A stretch of 64,000 nt of DNA. Origin: JACMJL01 sp963791805. Its GTDB lineage: Bacteria > Bacillota > Clostridia > Clostridiales > Clostridiaceae. Within the stretch, counting starts at the first letter, position 1. Every line of letters starts with the position of its first letter. The DNA lies in contig CAWBTU010000004.1 of the NCBI GenBank assembly GCA_963791805.1, positions 1,054,001 to 1,118,000 of the forward strand, read 5' to 3'. The notes beneath the pieces were generated by a model. It ran no database searches and was not told the origin of the DNA. It saw only the letters and a list, made by a program, of their open reading frames with translations. This document shows, in pieces, positions 51,291 to 60,886 of the stretch. The translations under genes and the position numbers were made by a program.

Positions 51291-52343
51291 TTATTTTTCA
51301 TACATATTGTTATAATAATTTTGGTACTCGCCAGTAGTAATATTATTCATCCACTGTTTATTGTCCAAATTCCATTTTATTGTCTTCTTTATTCCTACTT
51401 CAAAGGTGGTTTCTGGGTACCAGCCTAATTCTTCTTTTATCTTAGTTGGATCAATACCGTATCTTTTATCATGCCCTTTTCTATCTTCCACATAAGTTAT
51501 AAGTTTTTCTGTTATTTCTTTATCTACATTTTCATTTAAATAATTTATAACAGTTTTAACTATTTGTATATTAGTCCTTTCATTATGTCCACCAACATTA
51601 TAAACTTCCCCTAGTCTGCCATTATTAATAACCATATCTATTGCTTTACAATGATCTTCAACATATAACCAATCTCTTATGTTCATTCCATCTCCGTATA
51701 CTGGTAGATTTTTATGATTTAAGCAATTGTTTATTAGTAGTGGTATTAATTTTTCTGGAAATTGATATGGTCCATAATTATTAGAACATCTGGTTATATT
51801 TACAGGCATTTTGTAGGTATCAAAATAAGCTTGAACCATTAAGTCAGCCCCTGCTTTACTTGAAGAATAGGGGCTATGAGAATCTATTGGTGTAGTTTCA
51901 AGAAAATATCCTGTGCTTCCTAAAGACCCATATACTTCATCAGTGGATACCTGAAGGAACTTCTTGCCCTCTTTAAATCCACCTTGCATTTCCCATGCAT
52001 TTTTAGCTACATTTAGGAGGTTTACTGTACCTAAAATATTAGTTTTAACAAAAATCTCTGGTTCCCTTATACTTCTATCTACATGGGATTCTGCTGCAAA
52101 ATTCACTACATAATCTATATCATTTTCTGTAAATAATTTCCCCACTAGCTCTTTATCACATATATCTCCTTGGACAAAAGTATAATTCGGATTATTTTCT
52201 ACAGCTTTTAAATTTTCTAAATTCCCTGCATAAGTTAATTTATCTAAATTAATAATATTTATATCCGAATATTTATTTAACATGTAATGAACAAAATTGG
52301 AACCTATAAATCCAGCTCCGCCTGTTACTAAATAAGTTTTCAT
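51291..52343 (-). CDS. rmlB: dTDP-glucose 4,6-dehydratase
   Basis: About 350 residues. RmlB converts dTDP-glucose to dTDP-4-keto-6-deoxyglucose with bound NAD+. Motifs: TYLVTGGAGFIGSNFVHYM (Rossmann glycines), NFAAESHVDRSI, STDEVYGSLG with the catalytic Asp-Glu, and the Y-x-x-x-K pair in SPYSSSKAGADLMVQ. The GTG at 52355 overlaps the Shine-Dalgarno AAGGAG, so the ATG at 52343 (MKTYLVTGG) is preferred. It is the last gene of the operon. Its product can feed both the rhamnose branch (RmlC/RmlD) and the 3-amino sugar branch encoded upstream. Confidence 0.96.
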   Translation of the reverse strand: MKTYLVTGGAGFIGSNFVHYMLNKYSDINIINLDKLTYAGNLENLKAVENNPNYTFVQGDICDKELVGKLFTENDIDYVVNFAAESHVDRSIREPEIFVKTNILGTVNLLNVAKNAWEMQGGFKEGKKFLQVSTDEVYGSLGSTGYFLETTPIDSHSPYSSSKAGADLMVQAYFDTYKMPVNITRCSNNYGPYQFPEKLIPLLINNCLNHKNLPVYGDGMNIRDWLYVEDHCKAIDMVINNGRLGEVYNVGGHNERTNIQIVKTVINYLNENVDKEITEKLITYVEDRKGHDKRYGIDPTKIKEELGWYPETTFEVGIKKTIKWNLDNKQWMNNITTGEYQNYYNNMYEK

Positions 52344-52363
52344 AGCTGCTTTCACTCCTTATA

Positions 52364-52921
52364 TTAAAATGGTATTTCTAAATCTTTTAATTTCTTTTGT
52401 GCTTTATCCTTATCTGATAGGATAATCTCTTCAATACCTTCTAAAGGCCAATCTATAGCTATATCTTCATCATTCCACAAAACTCCACTATCATACTCTG
52501 GTGCGTAATAATCCGTGCATTTATAATTGAATACAGCCACCTCCGAGAGCACTAAAAAGCCATGTGCAAAACCTTCTGGAACATAAAACTGTTTCTTATT
52601 TTCAGCTGTAAGGATTACTCCTTCCCACATTCCAAAGGTAGGTGAATCTTTTCTTAGGTCAACTGCTACATCAAATACCTGTCCCTCTGTTACACGAACT
52701 AGTTTACCTTGAGTATGTTTAGTTTGAAAATGAAGTCCTCTTAAAACACCCTTCTTAGACTTTGATTCATTATCCTGAACAAACTCCATTGTAAGTCCCT
52801 CTTTAAGGAAATCATTTTTATTGTAGACTTCCATAAAATAGCCTCTATTATCACCAAAAACTTTAGGTTCAATTATGTATAAGTCTCTTATCTTAGTCTC
52901 TATAAAATTAAACTTTCCCAT
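52364..52921 (-). CDS. rmlC: dTDP-4-dehydrorhamnose 3,5-epimerase
   Basis: A 185-residue cupin-fold epimerase. Motifs: DNRGYFMEVYNKNDF, GVLRGLHFQTKHTQGKLV (catalytic His) and VPEGFAHGFLVLSE. It acts on dTDP-4-keto-6-deoxyglucose to yield dTDP-4-keto-L-rhamnose. The reductase RmlD that would finish dTDP-L-rhamnose is not in the window. GGAGG precedes the ATG, and the gene lies 14 bp after rmlA and 20 bp before rmlB. Confidence 0.95.
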   Translation of the reverse strand: MGKFNFIETKIRDLYIIEPKVFGDNRGYFMEVYNKNDFLKEGLTMEFVQDNESKSKKGVLRGLHFQTKHTQGKLVRVTEGQVFDVAVDLRKDSPTFGMWEGVILTAENKKQFYVPEGFAHGFLVLSEVAVFNYKCTDYYAPEYDSGVLWNDEDIAIDWPLEGIEEIILSDKDKAQKKLKDLEIPF

Positions 52922-52935
52922 AATTCCTCCATAAT

Positions 52936-53841
52936 CTATTCTAATGTAGCTAAAGCTTCTAAATTAGCTTGCTTGTATTCATCAGCAATATGCATTAAGT
53001 ATTTACCATATTCTACTTTCATTAAAGGCTGTGCTAAATTTAAAAGTTGCTCTCTATTAATAAAACCATTTCTATAAGCTATCTCTTCTATGCAAGCTAC
53101 ATATAGACCTTGTCTAGTTTGAATAGCTTCAACAAAGTTAGCTGCATCTAAAAGTCCTCTATGGGTTCCTGTATCAAGCCACGCCATTCCTCTTCCAAAA
53201 AGTTCAACTTTTAAATTACCTCTTCTTAGATATTCATTATTTACTGCTGTTATTTCTATTTCGCCTCTAGCTGAAGGCTTAATACTTTTAGCTATATCAA
53301 TTACGTTATTATCATAGAAATATAGCCCTGGCACAGCATAATTTGATTTTGGTTTTTCTGGTTTTTCTTCAATAGATACTACATTATTTTCTCCATCAAA
53401 CTCAACTACTCCAAACTCATTTGGATTGCTGACATGGTATCCAAAAATAGTAGCTCCTTCTTCTCTTTCTGAGGCTCTTTTTAATCTTTCCGTAAACCCA
53501 TAACCATGAAAAATATTATCCCCCAATACTAATGCAACTCTATCATTACCGATAAAGTCTTCTCCTATAATAAATGCCTCTGCAAGGCCTCTTGGTTCTT
53601 CTTGAACAGCATACTGTAAATTAAGTCCTATATCACTTCCATCACCTAACAACTCTTCAAAAGTAACTATATCTCTAGGCGTTGAAATAATTAATATTTC
53701 CTTTATCCCTGCAAGCATTAATACGGATAATGGATAATATATCATAGGTTTATCGTATATAGGGAGTATTTGTTTTGATACCGCTTTAGTTACTGGATAT
53801 AGTCTTGTACCAGATCCACCAGCTAGAATTATTCCTTTCAT
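52936..53841 (-). CDS. rmlA: Glucose-1-phosphate thymidylyltransferase
   Basis: A 301-residue nucleotidyltransferase forming dTDP-glucose from dTTP and glucose 1-phosphate. Motifs: MKGIILAGGSGTRLYPVTKA with the catalytic loop, KPMIYYPLSVLMLAGI, LGDNIFHGYGF, GLYFYDNNVIDIAKSIKPSARGEIEI (cited in part) and AWLDTGTH. Length and motifs are standard. AAGGAGG precedes the ATG. It supplies the common precursor for the rhamnose and amino-sugar branches of this locus. Confidence 0.96.
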   Translation of the reverse strand: MKGIILAGGSGTRLYPVTKAVSKQILPIYDKPMIYYPLSVLMLAGIKEILIISTPRDIVTFEELLGDGSDIGLNLQYAVQEEPRGLAEAFIIGEDFIGNDRVALVLGDNIFHGYGFTERLKRASEREEGATIFGYHVSNPNEFGVVEFDGENNVVSIEEKPEKPKSNYAVPGLYFYDNNVIDIAKSIKPSARGEIEITAVNNEYLRRGNLKVELFGRGMAWLDTGTHRGLLDAANFVEAIQTRQGLYVACIEEIAYRNGFINREQLLNLAQPLMKVEYGKYLMHIADEYKQANLEALATLE

Positions 53842-53912
53842 AGTTTTCCTCCTTGAAAATTAAAAAATATAATGGATTACAGTTATACTCCATTGAAACT
53901 TCTTTTTATTTT

Positions 53913-54632
53913 TTACTTCTTCATATTTTTCTTCAAATGAATATTCTTAGCATGAATCAAATCACTCACACAATCAACTTCAGTCCACTCATATTCACAG
54001 ATATCTTTATAATAAAGTTGAAAATCATCTTTGAAAATCATCTGAACCAATGCATTTTCATACCACTGGTCATAGTATCCTTCTTCAACCATACTCTCCA
54101 TTTCAATTTTCATAAGTCCTGCAGACACTCTATCAAGTTTAGTTAAACCTGCATACTCACCAAAATATGAATCTAAATCTTTACTCATAACAAGCACCTT
54201 GTTACCAGATACTTGCACATTGTAATCACCTTCTGTTTTAATTGAACTATCTACTAAAACTGTAGGTTTTTCTACTGGTTTACATACTATTTGTTCCATT
54301 AGCTCTTCAGACATTACAATATCTCCATCAATTAGGACAACATTATCAGCGTCTAGATGCTCTTTAGCGAACCAAAGGGATGCTATGGAATTTGTAACTG
54401 CATAAAACGGATTATAAACTACCGTAACATTATTAACAGCCTCCTCTATACTTTTATGCATATGTCCCGTAACTAAAACTATATCCGGTTCACTGTCATA
54501 CTTATTAATTAGGTTAACCATCCTTTGAATAAGTGTAGTATTCTCACCTAGTTTAAACATTGACTTTGGGTGACTTAAAGTTAATGGTTGTAATCTCGAC
54601 CCTTTACCTGCAACTAGCAAAATATATTTCAT
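53913..54632 (-). CDS. Nucleotidyltransferase (LicC/phosphocytidylyltransferase-like)
   Basis: A 239-residue GT-A-like nucleotidyltransferase. The start MKYILLVAGKGSRLQPLTLSHPKSM has the G-x-G-x-R-x6-P-K catalytic motif, and VVLIDGDIVMSEEL carries the metal-binding Asp. It is shorter than sugar pyrophosphorylases and resembles LicC and cytidylyltransferases that activate small phosphorylated alcohols. Genes upstream in the operon encode a DUF2284 protein, a HisC-like PLP enzyme and a CDP-glycerol-type transferase. That set suggests activation of an amino-alcohol or similar phosphate with CTP (inference). TTAGGAGG precedes the ATG. Nucleotide and substrate preference cannot be read from the sequence. 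Confidence 0.82.
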   Translation of the reverse strand: MKYILLVAGKGSRLQPLTLSHPKSMFKLGENTTLIQRMVNLINKYDSEPDIVLVTGHMHKSIEEAVNNVTVVYNPFYAVTNSIASLWFAKEHLDADNVVLIDGDIVMSEELMEQIVCKPVEKPTVLVDSSIKTEGDYNVQVSGNKVLVMSKDLDSYFGEYAGLTKLDRVSAGLMKIEMESMVEEGYYDQWYENALVQMIFKDDFQLYYKDICEYEWTEVDCVSDLIHAKNIHLKKNMKK

Positions 54633-54651
54633 TCAAAATTCCTCCTAAAAT

Positions 54652-55194
54652 TTATTGCCACAACAATAGTCCAATTCTCATAAGATACTCCTTGGGTGGA
54701 AATATAATGTTGATGCCATATTTTCCAGCACTTTTCACTACGTTAACGCCGGTAGCTTCTATCGGCGATCTTGAACTATATGGATTATTGCATTTTTCTT
54801 TTCCACACCCGTTTTTACACAATTTACATGAACCACCAATAAGTGAAATTGCTGTTGATGAATTAATATCCCATAATTTTTTCTCCAAGTCTAAGAGTAT
54901 CTTGTGTAAACTAGTGCTAGATTCACTCCTCACATATTCATAGTTGGTATCATCAAACTTTAGTTTTACTATAACAAACACTCCGTTTTCATATTCTGTC
55001 ATCATTTTCTGAAAATTCACATCAGGAAGTTTAGGCGGACATCTCCAATTCGAATTATATTTACCACAATAGAAACAATTCATTTTTACATTCTCTTCAA
55101 AAACTAAATCAATCGGTTTGATTTGAACTATCTCTATATCCGAATATGTATCATGAATATATCCTATTAATTCTTCTGTTGTATTTTGTTTCAT
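54652..55194 (-). CDS. DUF2284 cysteine-rich metal-binding protein
   Basis: A 180-residue protein starting MKQNTTEELIGYI; GGGAGG about 8 bp upstream favours 55194 over the ATG at 55212, which overlaps that site. Two cysteine clusters, CFYCGKYNSNWRCPP near residue 38 and CKLCKNGCGKEKC near residue 124, match the DUF2284 family, whose members are thought to bind metal or an Fe-S centre and whose function is not known. There is no signal or membrane segment. It lies between the nucleotidyltransferase and the HisC-like gene with 19-33 bp gaps, so it probably acts in the same pathway. Confidence 0.82.
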   Translation of the reverse strand: MKQNTTEELIGYIHDTYSDIEIVQIKPIDLVFEENVKMNCFYCGKYNSNWRCPPKLPDVNFQKMMTEYENGVFVIVKLKFDDTNYEYVRSESSTSLHKILLDLEKKLWDINSSTAISLIGGSCKLCKNGCGKEKCNNPYSSRSPIEATGVNVVKSAGKYGINIIFPPKEYLMRIGLLLWQ

Positions 55195-55227
55195 TACAAT
55201 ATCCTCCCCCATCCATTATGAAATCTC

Positions 55228-56283
55228 CTAACTAACATCCACTTCAAGTAATGTGTTAATAAATGATTCCATAATGCGTTTACTCCCAGTTGTTACTCTA
55301 ATATAATTTTCAAGTAGTCCTAATCCGTAAGTCTTAACAAGTATCTTACGTTCTATCAAAGCTTTATTTAATTCTCCAACAGACTTTCGTGGCTTAATGA
55401 ATACAAAATTACCTTCAAGAGCACGCACTTCATACCCCTCCTTAATCATTCGCTCTACAAAATATTCTTTACCTTCCAATTGAATAGCAATAAGTCTATC
55501 AATCAAAAATCTGTTTTCTAATATTGCTTCTCCAAATTTTAAAGCAATACCATTAACATTAAAAGATGAGCATGCTTTTCTTAGTAAATTAATAATAGCT
55601 TCATTGCTTATTGCAAAACCTAATCTACACGTTGCAAGAGAAAATAACTTAGAAAATGTTCTTAAAACAATTACGTTATCATACTTATCAATATACTTCA
55701 AAAAAGTATTGGGATAAAAATAATGGTAAGCTTCATCTATTACTACAATTGCAGAACACTCTCTTGCTCTTTCAATAATTTTTACCATTTCATCATCCGA
55801 AAAAACTGTTCCAATTGGATTGTTTGGATTAAGAGCAAATACTAAATTTGTATGTTCATCAATGGCTAACAAAATATCATTAAGTGAAATTTTAAAATCT
55901 TCGTCATATATAATTGCCTCATGCCTTCGACCAAGCATATTGCAGTAAACTTCATACATTGCAAATGTTGGTGAAGCAGTAACAACTTTTCCACCTTCTT
56001 TAGTAAATGTCTCAAAAATCAATCGAATAATTTCATCAGACCCATTCCCCAAGCATACTTGATTTGAATTAATATTAAAATGTGATGCAAGCAACTCTGT
56101 TAATTTTTCACTTTCAGGATATGTTGCAAGAACTTCTGGTGTTATTTCACTCAAAACTTTATCAACAAATTCTTTAGGCAAACCTTCTGGATTTTCATTC
56201 ATATCTAACCGTAAGTATCCTTTTCTTGAAAAAGAATCTCCAGTTCTATAAAGTTTTTCTATGTTTTCATTTACGTAATACAT
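55228..56283 (-). CDS. HisC/CobD-like PLP-dependent aminotransferase or decarboxylase
   Basis: A 351-residue fold-type I PLP enzyme with HisC-family features: LRLDMNENPEGLP near the N-terminus, LGNGSDEIIRL, NPNNPIGTVF, VIDEAYHYF with the cofactor Asp, RTFSKLFSLATCRLGFAI with the Schiff-base Lys, and YIRVTTGS with the carboxylate/phosphate Arg. No other histidine or cobalamin genes are nearby, so a role in surface-glycan decoration is more likely than histidine synthesis. In Campylobacter capsule loci HisC-like enzymes make serinol phosphate or ethanolamine phosphate; a parallel role here is inference. TTAGGAGGGC precedes the ATG. Confidence 0.85.
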   Translation of the reverse strand: MYYVNENIEKLYRTGDSFSRKGYLRLDMNENPEGLPKEFVDKVLSEITPEVLATYPESEKLTELLASHFNINSNQVCLGNGSDEIIRLIFETFTKEGGKVVTASPTFAMYEVYCNMLGRRHEAIIYDEDFKISLNDILLAIDEHTNLVFALNPNNPIGTVFSDDEMVKIIERARECSAIVVIDEAYHYFYPNTFLKYIDKYDNVIVLRTFSKLFSLATCRLGFAISNEAIINLLRKACSSFNVNGIALKFGEAILENRFLIDRLIAIQLEGKEYFVERMIKEGYEVRALEGNFVFIKPRKSVGELNKALIERKILVKTYGLGLLENYIRVTTGSKRIMESFINTLLEVDVS

Positions 56284-56421
56284 TCTTATGCCCTCCTAAT
56301 AAAATAATATAACCTTTCAGCAATTGCTGATGGTTGGTGTCTTGATTTTGTTTAAAACACCAATACATTCTTTCTATTAAAATATAATAATTTGAAAATA
56401 GTAATTAATTCTTAATAGTAC

Positions 56422-57768
56422 TCATCCTTGATAGTCTCTCAAAATAGATTCTACAATTCCACTAGATGAATCACTTGAGTTATCGCCAAATAATTCTTTA
56501 ATTAATTCCTGCCTCTTATAATATAATCTATCCTCTCCATTTTCAAGTTCCATAATTATGGTTTGAATTTCATTCCAACTCTTCGCCCAATAAAACCCTT
56601 TTGCCATTTCTGTCGTAAACTTATCTAAAGGTGCAGTACCATTATCACAATATATAATTGGTTTGCCTGTTAAAAAATATTCTACAATAATTGCAGATAT
56701 ATCAGTTACTAGAATATCTGAGTCCCAAAATGTAGTCAGATAATCCTTTTGGCTATCCATAGAAGCATTTTCTAATTGATTAACATTATTCTTATATTCA
56801 TCAATTTCATCTTGATTCATCAATCCAAGCTTCAAATAATTTTCGAATGCTAACGGATGTGGTCGAAACAGTATAAATGTATCTTTATTTTTTCTAGCAA
56901 ATTCAATAAACTTATCTTTATACTCAAAAAAATTACTAGCACATAAATGTGCATCTGTTGTCCATCGTGGTGTCCAAATTATTCTTAATTTATCTGATTT
57001 TCTATCCCTACACCAAGAGATACTTTCTGAATTTTTTAATTTGTATACTGATTCCAATGAAGGAGAACCTAAAGATAGCGTTCGGCGTAAATTCAAAGCA
57101 TTTGAAAATGGTGCTCTCTTGTTAACAATGGAGTAAATTTCCATATTCTCTGCATAATACAAATATAAATTTCTAAAAAACTCTCTATTGAGGCATGTCT
57201 CTTGAAGATTAGTTGTCATTATCCATCCATATGGTACATAACATGTCTTAGTATATTTAATAGTATTATAGCTTCTATATATATTAGGTAAATAGTTGTC
57301 ATATGGCCTTTGGTAGAAAACGTAATCTGGATTTAAATTTTTTAAATCATACCATTCATTTTCATTGACCTTGGCGTCTATAACTTTGCAATCAAAATGT
57401 TTTATAGTTTTAAAATTTTCATTTTCGGAATATTTTTCTACCCTAGAGTCAATAAGTATTTCTTGTTTGGGAATTGTAAGTATTATTACATTGAATTTTT
57501 CATCCTTTATGAACTCTTCACAAACAGGCTCTAACTTGTTCCATAGTTCTGGCATTTGATATAAAAACACAATATTTATTTTCCCTGAATTTCTATTATG
57601 CTTTTTAGTATATTTTAGCTTTAATTTTATTAAATTAATAAAACTATTTACATCTTTAATAATTCTTTGTAGTTTTATAATACAATTAGCTACTAGTCTA
57701 GCTAAACGATATTTATTAAGTCCATTTTCATGATAAATTTTTTTCAAATTTTGTTTAATACTACTCAA
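56422..57768 (-). CDS. CDP-glycerol glycerophosphotransferase-family protein (TagB/TagF-like)
   Basis: A 448-residue GT-B type enzyme of the glycerophosphotransferase family (PF04464), predicted to transfer a polyol phosphate or related group from a CDP donor to a lipid-linked glycan. Family signatures in the C-terminal half: IIWTPRW, FILFRPHPLAF, DILVTDISAIIVEYFLTGKPIIYCD (cited in part) and EMAKGFY. The N-terminal helix may attach to the membrane. The start is a TTG with GGTGGGGG upstream. No CDP-glycerol synthase (TagD) is in the window, so the donor may come from the nucleotidyltransferase two genes on. Confidence 0.88.
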   Translation of the reverse strand: MSSIKQNLKKIYHENGLNKYRLARLVANCIIKLQRIIKDVNSFINLIKLKLKYTKKHNRNSGKINIVFLYQMPELWNKLEPVCEEFIKDEKFNVIILTIPKQEILIDSRVEKYSENENFKTIKHFDCKVIDAKVNENEWYDLKNLNPDYVFYQRPYDNYLPNIYRSYNTIKYTKTCYVPYGWIMTTNLQETCLNREFFRNLYLYYAENMEIYSIVNKRAPFSNALNLRRTLSLGSPSLESVYKLKNSESISWCRDRKSDKLRIIWTPRWTTDAHLCASNFFEYKDKFIEFARKNKDTFILFRPHPLAFENYLKLGLMNQDEIDEYKNNVNQLENASMDSQKDYLTTFWDSDILVTDISAIIVEYFLTGKPIIYCDNGTAPLDKFTTEMAKGFYWAKSWNEIQTIIMELENGEDRLYYKRQELIKELFGDNSSDSSSGIVESILRDYQG

Positions 57769-57824
57769 AACATATCCCCCACCCTATTTACCATTATTAA
57801 AGTTAGTAGCAACTATTTAGAGCT

Positions 57825-59282
57825 TTATTTCCCACGAATTACATTTAATTTACTTATAATGTAGTTACGTTTATTAAATATTATAATTAATGCTATTGTT
57901 AATAAAACATAACGAATAATTATTAATTTATAAAGTAACATAAGTAACATAGATGCCACTAAAAATCCTAATGAAAGTAAAATTAAATATTTCACATTAT
58001 ATAATTTCACATCATCATTATCTATATGTTTTTTACACACTTTTCCCATAAATCGATAATTATCTATAGCAAAAATAATAAAACAAAACAATGTAGTGTA
58101 CCCAGCAACTAAATATCCAAAAATCTTTATAAATATATAATTTAAAACTATATTTGCTATTGCAGCTAATATTGATGCCCTAACAAGAAAAATATTCTCT
58201 TCAAAATACCACTCAATATTTGCTGCTAGTTGCGCCATAAATAAGAAAAATAAACTTGCTGCTACAGGTGGTACAACCCAAATAGCATCATAATATTGTG
58301 GTGCAGCAAATAATCTCATAACCTCTGGTGCAAAAGCAATTAGCATTAATAATATGCTAGCTATTATTAATGACAATGTATCAGCCATTTTTCCTATTTC
58401 GCTATAATCTTTTTCTTTAAGTTTTCTATATGTCCATGGGACAAATGAATTATTAATTGCACCTATTACAAATGAAAGTATTAATCCAAGAGAGTACGCT
58501 ACACTATATATTCCTGCTTTATCAGTGCCACACATGCTATTTATAATAATTCGATCCGATTGGTTAAATATCATTTGTGATAAATAATATGGTATTAATG
58601 GTAAATTAAATCCCAATGCATATTTCCAGTATTCTTTAACGTAAAACTTTTTCCCTTTAATTACTCCATATATGTAAATCATACTGCATACTATTACATT
58701 TACAAACGCAGCTGATAATATTCGTGTTACACCTTTATTTTCAGTTGACATAACTACTATAATTCCAAGTATTGGTGAAGCAATTGACATGCCCAATGTA
58801 ATCAAAATCAAGTTTTTATATTTATAATCAAATCTCTGTTTTCCCGACCAAAATTCAAGCGCAGGTGCAGTGAGCATTTCAGCAAACATACAAAACATCA
58901 GCACGGTTGGAAGCTGAAATATAGAATTCCAAAAATTATGTGCTACTAAATATATAATGAAAATCACAACAGTTAAGGTTGTTGTTAATCCTTGCATTGA
59001 TGATATAAAGGTGTCTCTATCATCTTCAAATTTAAGCATTGCATTATTAAAAACACCATAATGAAGATTCAAAGTTGCAAATATAATTATAATGCTCATC
59101 CATGATTGATATACATTAAATAATCCATATTGACTGGTTGTTAGTATGCGAGTAAATATAGGGACAGTAAAAAATGATACACAGCGCTGTAAAATACTAC
59201 ATATAACAAACCATATAGAGGCTTTAACTGGAATTGGCATATCCTTATATTTATTTAGTAATTTTTTTAGCAACTTATCCAT
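57825..59282 (-). CDS. Lipopolysaccharide/teichoic flippase, Wzx-like (second copy)
   Basis: A 485-residue polytopic protein with about 12-14 membrane segments of the oligosaccharide flippase family (KASIWFVICSILQRCVSFFTVPIFTRILT; YGLFNVYQSWMSII, cited in part). It differs in sequence from the flippase at 8258-9730, so the two loci are likely to export different units. GCGAGGGA precedes the ATG. It is flanked by a DegT aminotransferase and the TagF-like gene. Confidence 0.92.
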   Translation of the reverse strand: MDKLLKKLLNKYKDMPIPVKASIWFVICSILQRCVSFFTVPIFTRILTTSQYGLFNVYQSWMSIIIIFATLNLHYGVFNNAMLKFEDDRDTFISSMQGLTTTLTVVIFIIYLVAHNFWNSIFQLPTVLMFCMFAEMLTAPALEFWSGKQRFDYKYKNLILITLGMSIASPILGIIVVMSTENKGVTRILSAAFVNVIVCSMIYIYGVIKGKKFYVKEYWKYALGFNLPLIPYYLSQMIFNQSDRIIINSMCGTDKAGIYSVAYSLGLILSFVIGAINNSFVPWTYRKLKEKDYSEIGKMADTLSLIIASILLMLIAFAPEVMRLFAAPQYYDAIWVVPPVAASLFFLFMAQLAANIEWYFEENIFLVRASILAAIANIVLNYIFIKIFGYLVAGYTTLFCFIIFAIDNYRFMGKVCKKHIDNDDVKLYNVKYLILLSLGFLVASMLLMLLYKLIIIRYVLLTIALIIIFNKRNYIISKLNVIRGK

Positions 59283-59364
59283 TAAAAACGTCCCTCGCTA
59301 TTTTTGTTGTTTTATAGTTTTTAGTATTTTGTTCATTTAAATAAATATTTCTATGATATATTTA

Positions 59365-60462
59365 TTATCTCCATTTATTTATTTTCTCTATAACATAGTT
59401 AATTTCTTCGTCCTTCATCCCATACCATACAGGTAAACTTAAAACTTCGTTAGATATTTTTTCAGCTATAGGTAATGTTCCTTTACTAATTTTTAGTTCT
59501 TCATAAGCTTCTTGCATATGCATTGGTATTGGGTAATGTATAGTGGTACCTATTCCATTATTTTTTAAATATCTTTCAAGTTCATCTCTATCTTCTGCTC
59601 TAACAACAAACAAATGCCATACATGCTTTACATAATCAGCTTCTACTTGTTTTATTATTTTAGGATTGTTAATTCCATCAATATATTTCTTTGCTATTTT
59701 TCTTCTTTCTTCATTCCATTTATTAAGATTTTTCAATTTAATTCTCAAAAATGACGCTTGAACTTCATCAAGCCTTGAATTTGTACCTTTATAAATATGA
59801 TTATATTTTTTGTCAGAGCCATAATTTCCTATAGCTCTTATTTTATCCGCCAATTCTTTATTATTTGTAACTACAGCTCCTGCATCTCCAAGTGCCCCTA
59901 AATTTTTCCCTGGATAAAAGCTAAACCCGGAAGCCTCACCTAAGCTTCCTACTTTTCTACCTTTATATAATGCACCGTGAGCTTGAGCCGAATCCTCTAT
60001 TACTTTTAAGTTATGTTTCCTTGCTATTTTATTTATTTCATCCATATCCGCAGGTTGTCCATATAAATGAACTGCCATTATAGCTTTTGTATTAGTTGTT
60101 ATAGATTTCTCTATTAAATTAGAATTAATATTATATGTTGTTAAATCAGGTTCTACAAAGACTGGTTTTGCTCCTGTATATGATACAGCAAGAGCTGTTG
60201 CAATATAAGTATTAGATGGAACTATTACTTCATCCCCTACACCTACATCATATCCTCTTAAAATCAAATAGAGTGCATCAAGACCATTTCCACAACCAAT
60301 ACAATATTTAGCTTCGCAAAATTCTGCAAACTCTTCTTCAAACTTTTCTACTTCTGAACCTTGTATGAACCAATTTTTTTCATATACTTCCTTGAATTTG
60401 TTTAATATCTCTTCTTCAATTTCTTTATGCATAGGTTCAAAACTTACAAAAGGAACTTTCAT
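59365..60462 (-). CDS. dTDP-3-keto-6-deoxyhexose aminotransferase (FdtB/QdtB-like)
   Basis: A 365-residue DegT-family PLP aminotransferase. Motifs: FVSFEPMHKEI, WFIQGSEVEKFEEEFA, CGNGLDAL, EDSAQAHGALYKG and FSFYPGKNLGALGD with the Schiff-base Lys at about 186. Enzymes of this subgroup (FdtB, QdtB) aminate C3 of dTDP-3-keto-6-deoxyhexoses. The identification rests mainly on context: it is immediately downstream of the ketoisomerase and acetyltransferase genes. AGGAGGTG precedes the ATG. Whether the product is the galacto or gluco isomer depends on the ketoisomerase. Confidence 0.9.
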   Translation of the reverse strand: MKVPFVSFEPMHKEIEEEILNKFKEVYEKNWFIQGSEVEKFEEEFAEFCEAKYCIGCGNGLDALYLILRGYDVGVGDEVIVPSNTYIATALAVSYTGAKPVFVEPDLTTYNINSNLIEKSITTNTKAIMAVHLYGQPADMDEINKIARKHNLKVIEDSAQAHGALYKGRKVGSLGEASGFSFYPGKNLGALGDAGAVVTNNKELADKIRAIGNYGSDKKYNHIYKGTNSRLDEVQASFLRIKLKNLNKWNEERRKIAKKYIDGINNPKIIKQVEADYVKHVWHLFVVRAEDRDELERYLKNNGIGTTIHYPIPMHMQEAYEELKISKGTLPIAEKISNEVLSLPVWYGMKDEEINYVIEKINKWR

Positions 60463-60475
60463 ATTATTGCACCTC

Positions 60476-60886
60476 CTATCTATATCTCTTTATAGCCTCT
60501 TCTAAATAGAAATCATAATTTCTTATGTAGTCTTCTTCCTCATAATATTCAGATGCGAGAACAAGCAACACGCTTCCCTCAGTAAAATCAAACATTTCTC
60601 TCCATACATATGGTCCTATATATAATCCAACAGAAGCATTATTTAATTCAACAATTTCTTCTTCATTTGGATTTTTAGTTCTTATTTTTATTGAACCATT
60701 TAGACAAATAAGAACTTGATGAAGTTTTCTATGTGAGTGAAAGCCCCTTGTAACTCCTTGTTCAACACCTGTTATATAATAAATTCTTTTTACTTCAAAA
60801 GGAATATCTATCTTGGATTCTATCGGTGTTAAGTGTCCATATTTATCTGTGATATCTTTAAATTTAATCAATGAACAATTAAACAT
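60476..60886 (-). CDS. Sugar 3,4-ketoisomerase (FdtA/QdtA-like cupin)
   Basis: A 136-residue cupin that shifts the keto group of dTDP-4-keto-6-deoxyglucose from C4 to C3. Motifs: LTPIESKIDIPFEVKRIYYI, VTRGFHSHRKLHQVLICLNGS with the cupin and catalytic His residues, and VWREMFDFTEGSVLLVLAS (cited in part). The ATG at 60895 abuts the Shine-Dalgarno GGGGGAG, so translation most likely begins at 60886 (MFNCSLIKF), overlapping the acetyltransferase gene by 8 bp. FdtA gives the galacto and QdtA the gluco configuration; the deciding residues cannot be assigned safely here. Confidence 0.9.
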   Translation of the reverse strand: MFNCSLIKFKDITDKYGHLTPIESKIDIPFEVKRIYYITGVEQGVTRGFHSHRKLHQVLICLNGSIKIRTKNPNEEEIVELNNASVGLYIGPYVWREMFDFTEGSVLLVLASEYYEEEDYIRNYDFYLEEAIKRYR

